Positions 35,601-41,964 of a stretch of 64,000 bases of DNA are shown in pieces. Positions within the stretch are counted from its first letter, which is position 1. Each line of letters begins with the position of its first letter. The notes below the pieces were generated by a model. That model saw nothing but the letters and a program-made list of their open reading frames with translations. It searched no databases and had not been told where the DNA came from. The DNA is from Planctomycetota bacterium (GTDB taxonomy: Bacteria; Planctomycetota; PUPC01; DSUN01). The position numbers were made by a program, and so were the translations under genes. Where the stretch lies: positions 57,333 through 121,332 of the forward strand of contig DAOOIT010000010.1 of assembly GCA_035384565.1 (NCBI GenBank), read 5' to 3'.

Positions 35601-37669
35601 CCGCCGTCGTTCATTACGGGGCGCGTCGGGTCGGCGGCCATCACGGCGTCGGCCACACGCTTCACCTCGCGCTCGAACTCGTCCATGTGCCCGCCGTGGA
35701 GGTTGATGCAGTTGATGTAGAGCCACTCGTTCTCGATGGACCAGATCATCACGGAGGGGTGGTTGCGTTCGCCCTTGACCTGTGCGACCACCTGGTCGCG
35801 CCAGTTCTCCATCAGTTGCATCTTGATTTCGGAGTTGTAGAGCTTCTTGAGGTCGGGGTCGCGCTCGATGGCGAAGTAGCCGATGGCCTCGCCGTCGAGG
35901 ATGCCAGAGCGGCGGACGACGACGCCGTTCTCGTCGAAGAAGTCGAGGGCCTCGCGGTGGGGCATGCCCTGCCAGCGGGTGCCCCAGAAGCGCATCATCC
36001 GCTGGTTCGTCTTGCGGTAGAACTCCAGCCACTGCTCCTTCGTGCCGGCCGTGAAGCAGTCGCACCACAGGTGCCACGGGATGCCGTTGAGGGTGAAGTC
36101 GCGCCCCTGCCAGCCCCACTCGCGGAAGCCGAAGCGAGTGTCGCTGACATCCACGGACTTGCCACGGACAGACACGGACGTCCTGAGCAGATAGAGGTTG
36201 GGTTCGTCGGGCCACCAGAGCTTGGGGTTGGCCCACGGCTCGGCGATAGCGAGCGTTTGCGAGGCGCCGGGGGCGAGGGTGAAGGGCTTGGGGGCGAAGC
36301 TCTTCTCGGCCTCGCCCGTCTTTGCGTTCACCGCCTGGCAGACGACCTCGCCGGTCAGCTCTTTGCCCGTCGGGTTGTTCACGGTCACTTCGAGGGCCAG
36401 CTCTTTCTTCGCGACCGACGGCTTGCAGAAGACGTCGCTGGCATAGGCCGGTCCGGCCGCGACGAGCTCGGGCGTGACCAGGATGCCCGACTGCGCGTGG
36501 TTCCAGATCGGGTAGGCCAGGTCCTGGAAGCCCTGGTGGAAGAAGCTCAGCGGGATGTTGAAGGTCTTTCGGAGCTTCATCGGGTCGTTGGGATTGGTCG
36601 AGCGGCCGTACCAGGCGTCGCGGATGCCGACCCATAGCTCATTGACGCCCGGCTTCATGCCCTTCGTCACGTCAATCTGCACGCGGGCGAAGGGATTCTT
36701 GTCGAACCCGCACAGCACGCCGTTGACGAGGACCGTGGTGTTCAGGTTATTCTCGGGGAAGACGACGAAAAACGAGCGCCCCGCGAGCGAATCGGGCACG
36801 CGGATGCGGGTGCGATACCACAGGCGGTGGGCGAACAGCAAGTCGGGGCGGAGCGTGTTCTTGTCGCCCGGCACCTCGATGGCTTTCCAGTGGGGTGTCT
36901 TGGGGAGATCGGCGATGGGCGCGGCCACCTCCTTGGGCAGTTGCTCGTCGTGGCGGCAGACCTGCCAGAGGCCCTTGAGCGCCACGGACGAGCGGGCGTC
37001 AGGAGCCTTGGGTTCGGGCAGGTCGAAGACGGTTTTCGCCGCCTCCTGGTCTTGTGCGGTGTTGCTCTCTTCGCCAGGCTTGAAATGCGAATTGGGCGAG
37101 AACTCGCCCGCCGTGAGGCAGATGGCGTCGAGCGCGAACAGGATGCGGGCGGTCTTCCCCTTGTCATCCTTCGTCCTTGGCAGACGAATCTCCAGCTTGT
37201 GGTCGCCCCTGGCCAGTTGCTTCTCGCCCACCTTGAGCCAGGCCACCTCGCACCAGAAGTCGATCTCCATGCAATCCGTCGTCAGGTCGGTCGGCTTCGC
37301 GGTCGCCCAGTCGCCGCCGTCAATCCGCCACTCGAACGGCGAGCGCACGAACTCGAAGCCGATGCGGGTCCAGACCTCGTAGGCCGCGTCCTTGGGCGCC
37401 GCGAAGGCGTATTCGAGCAGGCCGCCCTCGGCCGGGAGGTCCTTCTCCACCGCGGCGGGGTCCATGCTGATGTGGAGCCATTTCTCTTCAGAGAGGAACT
37501 CCTTGCGTCCCCAGCCGGCCATGTTCGGCTTGAGGCCGCTCACCTTGGTCGGCGCCTCGCCCTCGAGCCACACGAAGGCCGGCGGCTCGGCGGCGAGGGC
37601 CGGAAGGGCGGAGAGAATGCCTATCAGACCTGTCAGACGGGTCAGACGAGTCAGACCGGTGGCGCGCAT
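32627..37669 (-). CDS. Giant secreted GH2-family glycoside hydrolase with added C-terminal domains
   Basis: 1680 aa. A signal peptide ends at A-L-A-A. Residues 30-190 form a carbohydrate-binding-like beta domain, 230-500 the GH2 sugar-binding and Ig domains, and 515-900 the TIM barrel. The acid/base is in W-S-I-E-N-E-W (E648) and the probable nucleophile in R-F-I-G-E-D-F-F (E742). After the barrel come an Ig domain (about 830-880) and, from about 930, a glutamine-amidotransferase-like fold as in beta-galactosidase trimerisation domains, then further beta domains. It likely acts outside the cytoplasm on beta-galactosides, beta-mannosides or glucuronides; specificity is open. ATG 37669 follows AGGAG. 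The signal peptide is encoded by tandem GTCTGAC-type repeats. Confidence 0.85.
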   Translation of the reverse strand: MRATGLTRLTRLTGLIGILSALPALAAEPPAFVWLEGEAPTKVSGLKPNMAGWGRKEFLSEEKWLHISMDPAAVEKDLPAEGGLLEYAFAAPKDAAYEVWTRIGFEFVRSPFEWRIDGGDWATAKPTDLTTDCMEIDFWCEVAWLKVGEKQLARGDHKLEIRLPRTKDDKGKTARILFALDAICLTAGEFSPNSHFKPGEESNTAQDQEAAKTVFDLPEPKAPDARSSVALKGLWQVCRHDEQLPKEVAAPIADLPKTPHWKAIEVPGDKNTLRPDLLFAHRLWYRTRIRVPDSLAGRSFFVVFPENNLNTTVLVNGVLCGFDKNPFARVQIDVTKGMKPGVNELWVGIRDAWYGRSTNPNDPMKLRKTFNIPLSFFHQGFQDLAYPIWNHAQSGILVTPELVAAGPAYASDVFCKPSVAKKELALEVTVNNPTGKELTGEVVCQAVNAKTGEAEKSFAPKPFTLAPGASQTLAIAEPWANPKLWWPDEPNLYLLRTSVSVRGKSVDVSDTRFGFREWGWQGRDFTLNGIPWHLWCDCFTAGTKEQWLEFYRKTNQRMMRFWGTRWQGMPHREALDFFDENGVVVRRSGILDGEAIGYFAIERDPDLKKLYNSEIKMQLMENWRDQVVAQVKGERNHPSVMIWSIENEWLYINCINLHGGHMDEFEREVKRVADAVMAADPTRPVMNDGGGAHKNNQMPVAGDHYVTGPYHEYPALAYDANTKGGGRGRWEWDLKRPRFIGEDFFITGNNPEFAYFGGEEAFQGKIATRPAASLMARMLMEGYRWSNQCAWHFWMGQNDAPGQYASYPPRAVFCRQWDWTFGSGQKVKRTFGIFNDTRFDDPISFTWALALDGKNIAGKTTEHKLAAGTCEKFDVEIDMPAVTARQEGELTLSLSVKGQEVFKDTKAVSVLGKPAAVARLDAKNLLVFDPQGGTAAFLKANGVAFTPLADLKALPETGKVLLLGKDALDAAESTSSRLAAWALGGRRLIALEQKNPLKFQALPCEMEAQTNRGTTAFAEDLNHPALRGLAQKDFFTWGGDELVYRDAYAKPTRGAKSLIQCHTLLQSTGLAEVPVGEGLMLLCQLLVGEKLADNAVAQLLLVNLLDYAATYKLEFRQVVACATDPTLAKTLDEIGLQHVKASTPLEALGGAARVAIVSASPAHLKALADNAAKVKAFTDAGGWLLLHGLTPEGLADYNKLVGFDHMIRPFRRERVGLTPVRNPLMAGLTLNDIVMYSSERIFPWTQGNYVANDTFSFVVDYEDVAPFAKFEDQYDSEHPDRNPSNLVNGMVSADAWKYIVNRQAPAAGPLDFPLAFPKEVELVELEWIGNTFYWPVTKVQLVPDGADARAATFVTQPTNEPQTFPIDPPLRGRNITLRLAEWLKLPDKQAVTGLDNIRLKAKRPPEFYKAVKPMLNIGAMMEYPRGSGGIVLCNLLLKDREDVPANYAKKRNILTTLLRNLKAPFAGGKAIIAGANLHYTPIDLSKHANQFTGEQGCFGDKRLTLKDLPTGRQVLAGVPYDIFEFRTSPVPTILMLGGRGIPGNLKEEIRGVPIGRKADALFFLMAARLDQRMNPNDIKQKKRYEMARYVVTYADGKTEEIPLIAEMDLDDYRQKEPKAIPGAQIAWVKPYDGTDLSAVLYSKQWNNPRPDVEIKSLDLLYGPDRRGVPALIALTAATGR
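37619..37657. repeat. Short tandem repeat within the GH2 signal-peptide codons
   Basis: Four to five 9-10-nt units based on GTCAGAC (plus strand: TGTCAGACGG, GTCAGACGAG, TCAGACCGG) encode L-T-R-L-T-R-L-T-G-L on the minus strand. Unit number could change by slippage while keeping the frame when 9 nt are gained or lost. Confidence 0.6.
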
Positions 37670-37729
37670 GAGATGCTCCTTTCCTGAGGGCCGTCGCAAT
37701 GGTAGCCGCTTCCCGCCGCCCCGTCAAGC

Positions 37730-37757
37730 TTGCACGCCGCCGGCCGGCGCGTAGAAT
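37730..37757 (+). promoter_or_regulatory. Promoter of the isocitrate-lyase-family gene
   Basis: TTGCAC (37730-37735), 16-nt spacer, TAGAAT (37752-37757), 21 nt before ATG 37779. Confidence 0.55.
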
Positions 37758-37778
37758 CGGTGGCGGAAGGAGGCCGTT

Positions 37779-38642
37779 ATGGGCACCACGCGCATTCATC
37801 GTGTCCTGGACGAGGTCGGCTCGATCGCGTTCCCTGGGGTCTACGACACGCTTTCCGCGAAGCTGGTGGAGCGGGCCGGATTCCCGATGGCGTTCATCTC
37901 GGGCTACTGCGTGGCGGCGACGGCCATCGGCGAGCCCGATCTGGGGCTGCTGACGCAGACCGAAATCGTCGAGCGCGCCCGCCGCATCTGCGGCAGCGTC
38001 GGCATCCCGATCATCGTGGACGCCGATACGGGCTACGGGAACCCGCTGAACGTGCACCGCACGGTGACCGAGCTGATCGCCGCGGGCGCGGCCGGGTGCT
38101 TCCTCGAGGACCAGCAGTGGCCCAAGAAGTGCGGCCACATGCGCGGCAAGCGGGTCATCGAGCGCGACGAATACGTCCACAAGATTCGCGCGGCGGCCGA
38201 TGCGCGGGCGGGCCGCGACTTCTTCATCGTGGCCCGCACGGACGCCTTGGCCGTGCTCGGGATGGACGAGGCGGTGGCCCGCGTGACCGCGGCCCGCGAG
38301 GCGGGGGCCGACGCCAGCTTCATCGAGGCGCCGCTCAGCGAGGAGCAGCTCGCCGAGATCGGCCGGCGCGCGCCCGCGCCCAACGTGGCGAACATGCTTG
38401 AGGGCGGCAGGACGCCCATTCTGCCCCGCGAGCGCCTGGCCGCGCTGGGCTTCCAGCTCATCGTCTATCCGCTCGCCGCGCTCTTCGCAGCGGCCAAGGC
38501 CATCGAGGCCATCTACGCCAAGCTCCGCAGCGACGGCACGACCCTGGGCGCCGAGGCCAGCCTCATGCCCTTCGCCCAACTCAACGACGCGATCGGGGTG
38601 GACGCCAAGTACGCGCTGGCGGAGAGGTTCGGAGTCAAGTGA
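37779..38642 (+). CDS. Isocitrate lyase / PEP mutase superfamily enzyme
   Basis: 287 aa cytosolic TIM-barrel protein. It has the metal-binding D-A-D-T-G-Y-G at 81-87 and the superfamily motif K-K-C-G-H at 116-120, whose Cys is the lyase base in isocitrate and 2-methylisocitrate lyases. The length suits 2-methylisocitrate lyase or a related oxaloacetate/phosphonate C-C or C-P lyase rather than full isocitrate lyase (about 430 aa). No methylcitrate-cycle gene is adjacent, so the exact substrate is open. GGAGG lies 5 nt before ATG 37779. It is divergent from the giant GH2 gene. Confidence 0.85.
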   Translation: MGTTRIHRVLDEVGSIAFPGVYDTLSAKLVERAGFPMAFISGYCVAATAIGEPDLGLLTQTEIVERARRICGSVGIPIIVDADTGYGNPLNVHRTVTELIAAGAAGCFLEDQQWPKKCGHMRGKRVIERDEYVHKIRAAADARAGRDFFIVARTDALAVLGMDEAVARVTAAREAGADASFIEAPLSEEQLAEIGRRAPAPNVANMLEGGRTPILPRERLAALGFQLIVYPLAALFAAAKAIEAIYAKLRSDGTTLGAEASLMPFAQLNDAIGVDAKYALAERFGVK

Positions 38643-38743
38643 GGCGGGACCCGGGGGACATGCGGTCGGACGGGTCCGACGAATCCCTCACGTCTCGCCC
38701 GCCCCGCGGGCAGCCTGGGGCCGTCTTACCAGATCTCCAGGCT

Positions 38744-39151
38744 TCACCAGAGGGTGCCGACGAACTCGGAGTTCTCGATGGCCGGGTCTACCGTGATGAT
38801 GTCGAGGCCCAGCAGGCGACCGGTGGCGGCGATGAGGCGGTCGTGAAGCTCGGGGATGTCCGTGATGCTGCCCGCGGCCTGGATGACAGCGAGATTCAGC
38901 GGTGCCTCCCTGCATCTGGCGTTGCGGCGCATGTAGTCGGTCACCTGCTCCACCGTAGCGCTGATACGGCCCCGTTCGGATAGGTAGAGAATCTCGGCGA
39001 GGACGATGCCGGGCACGTGGATGGTGGCAGAGCCGGCTTCGAGGGCCTCGAAGGCGGCCTTGCCGCGTTCGCCCATGCGCCGCCTCTCGAGGCGGAGCAC
39101 GAGGGCCATGGTGTCGGCGACGAATTCATTCGCGGGGGTAGAGCTGGTCAT
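38744..39151 (-). CDS. PIN-domain toxin (VapC type)
   Basis: 135 aa. PIN-fold acidic residues are in place: D13 (F-V-A-D-T-M-A-L), E53 (L-A-E-I-L-Y), D104 (E-L-H-D-R-L-I-A-A-T) and D122 (I-T-V-D-P). VapC toxins are Mg-dependent RNases cutting tRNA or rRNA. The start overlaps the partner antitoxin's end by 26 nt. The gene converges on the isocitrate-lyase-family gene. Confidence 0.9.
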   Translation of the reverse strand: MTSSTPANEFVADTMALVLRLERRRMGERGKAAFEALEAGSATIHVPGIVLAEILYLSERGRISATVEQVTDYMRRNARCREAPLNLAVIQAAGSITDIPELHDRLIAATGRLLGLDIITVDPAIENSEFVGTLW

Positions 39152-39341
39152 AGCCCGCGAACTCCTCCTCCAGGTGGGCTTCCTGCTCGCGGTTCAGCTT
39201 GCCTAGCGCGCGGCCTAAGCGGCGCCCTCGTTGCGAACGCGCGCGCACGAAGTCCACGAAGTCCGCAATCTCGGCAAGGCTCTTCGGCGGAAGCCCCTGG
39301 AGGCGGCCGAGGATGAGCGATTCATAGTCGCGGCTGGCCAT
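39126..39341 (-). CDS. Antitoxin partner of the PIN-domain toxin
   Basis: 71 aa. It begins MASRDYESLILGRLQGLPPKSLAEIADFV-, similar in style to DUF2281/VapB-like antitoxins with an N-terminal helical DNA-binding part, and ends with an acidic helix (E-Q-E-A-H-L-E-E-E-F-A-G-Y) that would cover the toxin. GGAGA precedes ATG 39341, and a promoter lies at 39381-39409. Expected to repress its own operon together with the toxin. Confidence 0.8.
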   Translation of the reverse strand: MASRDYESLILGRLQGLPPKSLAEIADFVDFVRARSQRGRRLGRALGKLNREQEAHLEEEFAGYDQLYPRE

Positions 39342-39380
39342 CGCAGGTCTCCTGGGCGGGCAACGCTCCTGACAACCTTT

Positions 39381-39409
39381 CTTATACCACAAGGCGGTCA
39401 TGTCTTCAA
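39381..39409 (-). promoter_or_regulatory. Promoter of the PIN toxin-antitoxin operon
   Basis: Minus strand TTGAAG (39404-39409), 17-nt spacer, TATAAG (39381-39386). It lies back to back with the promoter at 39424. Confidence 0.6.
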
Positions 39410-39423
39410 GGGGTTCGCGCGAG

Positions 39424-39452
39424 TTGACACGCCGCGCCCGACCGTGTACCCT
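39424..39452 (+). promoter_or_regulatory. Promoter of the secreted thioredoxin gene
   Basis: TTGACA (39424-39429), 17-nt spacer, TACCCT (39447-39452), 57 nt before ATG 39510. Confidence 0.6.
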
Positions 39453-39509
39453 ATGGACTGAGCAGCGATCTGGGCGGCACCTGCCTTTCTTCTCTGAGAG
39501 GAAGACCTC

Positions 39510-40412
39510 ATGTCGAAACGTGCGTCGCTGGCGTGCGTTCTGGCGGCCCTGACGGCCCTGCCGGCCTTCGCCGGCGAGGAGGCGGCCTGGACCGAGAACG
39601 CCGCCGACGCGATGGCGGCCGCGGCCAAGGACGGCAAGGACCTGCTCATCGACTTCACCGGCTCCGACTGGTGCGGCTGGTGCATGCGGCTGGACAAGGA
39701 GGTCTTCAGCCAGGAGGCGTTCACGGCCGCCGCCCCGAAGAGCTTCGTGCTCCTCAAACTCGACTTCCCCAGGGAGCGGCCGCTCTCCGAGGCGACGAAG
39801 AAGCAGAACGCCGAATGGCAGGCGAAGTTCCGCATCAGCGGCTACCCGACCATCGTGCTGGCCGACGCGGCGGGCAGGCCCTATGCCCGCACGGGCTACC
39901 AGGAGGGCGGCGCCGAGAAGTACATGCAGCACCTCGTGGCGCTCCGCAAGATCCGCGTCCAGCGCGATGAGGCCCTGGCCAAGGCCCAGGCCGCCGAGGG
40001 CGTCGAGAAGGCCAAGCTGCTCGACGCCGCGCTCGCCCCGATTGACGCCTCGCTCGTCATGGGCAACTACGAGGACGTGGTGGCCGAGATCGTGAAGCTC
40101 GATGCCGACAACAAGGCCGGGCTGCGGAACAAGTACGGCGCCATGTCGGCCCTCGTCAGGATCGAGGCCGCGGCGCGGGGCAAGGACCTCGACGGGGCCA
40201 TCCAGCTCGCCGACGACGCGCTCAAGACCTACGGCGACACCGGCTCGGCTGCGCAGGACATCCTGTTCGTCAAGTCGTTGTGCTTCTACCGCAAGAGCGA
40301 CAAGGCCCAGGCCAAGGCACTGCTCGAGGCCGCCCTCAAGGCCGCGCCCGACGGCCCCAAGGCCGAGCAGATCAAGATGATCCTGGAGCGGATGTTCAAG
40401 GACATCAAGTAG
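39510..40412 (+). CDS. Secreted thioredoxin-like protein
   Basis: 300 aa. A signal peptide (MSKRASLACVLAALTALPAFA) is followed by a thioredoxin domain with active site D-W-C-G-W-C (C55, C58) and the cis-Pro region I-S-G-Y-P-T-I-V. The type resembles the DUF255/thioredoxin_7 proteins that reduce or isomerise disulfides outside the cytoplasm. Residues 150-300 form a helical domain rich in Ala/Lys with TPR-like spacing. It may help reduce exported enzymes. It has ordinary cysteines, unlike the MsrA and 23398-25554 genes. Confidence 0.87.
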   Translation: MSKRASLACVLAALTALPAFAGEEAAWTENAADAMAAAAKDGKDLLIDFTGSDWCGWCMRLDKEVFSQEAFTAAAPKSFVLLKLDFPRERPLSEATKKQNAEWQAKFRISGYPTIVLADAAGRPYARTGYQEGGAEKYMQHLVALRKIRVQRDEALAKAQAAEGVEKAKLLDAALAPIDASLVMGNYEDVVAEIVKLDADNKAGLRNKYGAMSALVRIEAAARGKDLDGAIQLADDALKTYGDTGSAAQDILFVKSLCFYRKSDKAQAKALLEAALKAAPDGPKAEQIKMILERMFKDIK

Positions 40413-40435
40413 CCGCCCGCCTCACCCTCGCCGTC

Positions 40436-40600
40436 CTCGGGTGTGGGCTGTCTCTGTAGGCAGCTTCTGCTGCGGATTCTCGTAGCGACAAGCGTCCCGC
40501 TTGTCGAACGGATGAAGGCAGCCGCAAGCGGGACGTTTGCGGCTGCCTTCGCGGCCGGCCTTCCCCCATTTCGGGGATTTCTCCAACAGGAATTGCCTAC
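40436..40600. repeat. Dispersed hairpin repeat, copy 2
   Basis: Matches 9893-10058 over most of its length (see the shared GGGTGTG, TGTAGG and CGACAAGCGTCCCGC strings). The strongest stem here is GGCAGCCGCAA with TTTGCGGCTGCC. Confidence 0.7.
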
Positions 40601-40824
40601 GATTCCGGCCCGCATCGCCGTCCTCCATCGGCGCGAACCGGGAAAGTGGGTGACCGCACGGCACCAGCGCCCTTATCTGTGGGGGACAGTGTGGGCGGCG
40701 TGTCCCCACGCCGCGGACCGCGGGACGGGGACGTCCCGCCCACAAGCACAGCCGAGGACGGCTGTGCCACACGGAACCCGCTGCCCAGGAGCAGGGCCAC
40801 CTGCTATTCCGGGTCGCGCCCCCT

Positions 40825-41076
40825 CGGGTGTGGACCGGAATTGTAGGTGGCTGCGGGAGCTCCGAAGGAGCGAAATAGGATAGCCCAGGGCAACGCCCTG
40901 GGAACAAGACCGCCCCGCGGCAGCCCTGACAGGGCGGAATCGAGAGCTTCTATCTCGCCCCTTCAGGGCTGGACCCGTGGAGCCCGCTGAACCCAGGGCG
41001 TTGCCCTGGGCTATCCCATGCGAGCCCTTCAGGCTCCAGAGACAATCACCCTACCCACAACTCCGGCCCACACCCG
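40825..41076. repeat. Fold-back (MITE-like) element of about 250 bp
   Basis: The left half (CGGGTGTGGACCGGAATTG, TAGGTGG, then ATAGCCCAGGGCAACGCCC to 40902) is the imperfect reverse complement of the right half (from CCCAGGGCGTTGCCCTGGGC at 40992 to CTACCCACAACTCCGGCCC and CACACCCG at 41076). The middle adds CAGCCCTGA/TCAGGGCTGG. No open frame spans it, so any mobility would need a transposase elsewhere. Confidence 0.7.
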
Positions 41077-41091
41077 CACCCCCCCATGGCA

Positions 41092-41120
41092 TTGCCTTCG
41101 CGCGCGCAGCGGGGTACAAT
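41092..41120 (+). promoter_or_regulatory. Promoter of msrA
   Basis: TTGCCT (41092-41097), 17-nt spacer, TACAAT (41115-41120). A leader of about 45 nt would precede ATG 41173. Confidence 0.65.
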
Positions 41121-41172
41121 AAGAAAGGAGGCCATGACCTGAGGCGACGGGCGGCGCAAAAGGGGCCAACCG

Positions 41173-41949
41173 ATGGCCAGACACGTCCGCAACCTGCTGT
41201 TACTCATGCTGCCGCCCAGCCTCGCTCTCGCGTGGCTCGGCTTCAGGGAGATGACGACGATGGCCGCCACCGCAACGCTCATGCGCACCATCCCGCCCAT
41301 TGATGCCGCCGCACCCAGAGCGGTGGAGACGGCGACCTTCGCTCTGGGCTGATTCTGGGGGCCCGACTCCCAGTTTGGGAGTCTCAAGGGCGTCGTCCGC
41401 ACTCGCGTGGGCTACGCGGGCGGGCGCAAGGCTCACCCGACGTACGAGGACCTCGGCGACCACACCGAGAGCGTCCAGATTGACTACGACCCCGCGCAGA
41501 TCACCTACGAGCAGCTTCTCGCCGTCTTCTGGGCCAACCATGACCCGACGCGCCGGGCGTACAGCCGCCAGTACGCGTCGTTGATCTTCACGCACAATGC
41601 CGAACAGCGATGGCTGGCCCTGGCCTCGAAAGAGCGCGAAGAGGCCCGGCGCAAGGCGAGGATCGTCACGGAAATCCTCCCCGCCACCGGCTTCACCCTC
41701 GCGGAGAGTTACCACCAGAAGTACTACCTGCGGGGCCAGAAGGAGCTATTGAGCGAGTTCGCCGCCATGTTCGGCAGCGCCGCCGAGTTCGTGAACTCGA
41801 CCGCGGCCGCGCGGGTGAACGGCTACGTGGGCGGCAACGGCTCGATGGAGCAACTGCGCGAGGAGATCGGCAAGCTGGGCCTCAGCCCGGCCGGACGCGA
41901 GCGGCTGCTCGAGATCGCCCGCAGAGCCAGCCCCGTGCGCTGCAACTGA
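41173..41949 (+). CDS. msrA: Peptide methionine sulfoxide reductase MsrA with selenocysteine at the active site
   Basis: 258 codons with one in-frame TGA at 41350-41352 (residue 60). Around it the frame reads A-T-F-A-L-G-U-F-W-G-P-D; in all ordinary MsrA this is G-C-F-W-G with the catalytic Cys. The rest of the enzyme follows in the same frame: R-V-G-Y-A-G-G, T-Y-E-D-L-G-D-H-T-E, Q-I-D-Y-D-P, and Y-H-Q-K-Y-Y-L-R. It reduces methionine-S-sulfoxide in proteins; Sec variants are known in Chlamydomonas and a few clostridia and are faster than Cys forms. An N-terminal hydrophobic stretch (M-A-R-H-V-R-N-L-L-L-L-M-L) suggests export or anchoring. AAGGGG precedes ATG 41173. A SECIS-like hairpin follows the UGA. 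Gene callers that treat TGA as stop would start at 41407 and lose the active site. Confidence 0.88.
41365..41383 (+). promoter_or_regulatory. Candidate bacterial SECIS hairpin of msrA
   Basis: GACTCCC (41365-41371), loop AGTTT (41372-41376), GGGAGTC (41377-41383): a perfect 7-bp stem beginning 12 nt after the UGA, loop 19 nt from it. Stem length, loop size and loop start AGTT match the hairpin in the 23398-25554 gene. Confidence 0.8.
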
Positions 41950-41964
41950 CGCCCGGCGTTCCCC

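Larger units (their letters stand above)
40413..41172. other. 760-nt gap of structured repeats before msrA
   Basis: No gene is supported. It contains dispersed hairpin repeat copy 2 (40436-40600), a perfect hairpin CACAGCCG/CGGCTGTG near 40751-40770, the fold-back element at 40825-41076 and the msrA promoter. Confidence 0.7.

Noticed and set aside
40646..40846. Short frames in the gap before msrA that encode Pro/Arg-rich peptides
   Set aside because: They cross known repeat units that recur elsewhere in the window and have no ribosome sites.
41134..41142. A mini-frame ATG-ACC-TGA with AAAGGAGG before it, in frame with msrA
   Set aside because: The spacing to the ATG is only 2 nt and the predicted transcript starts almost on it. 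A second Sec at residue 3 would have no SECIS. ATG 41173 has a better site and a signal-like start.
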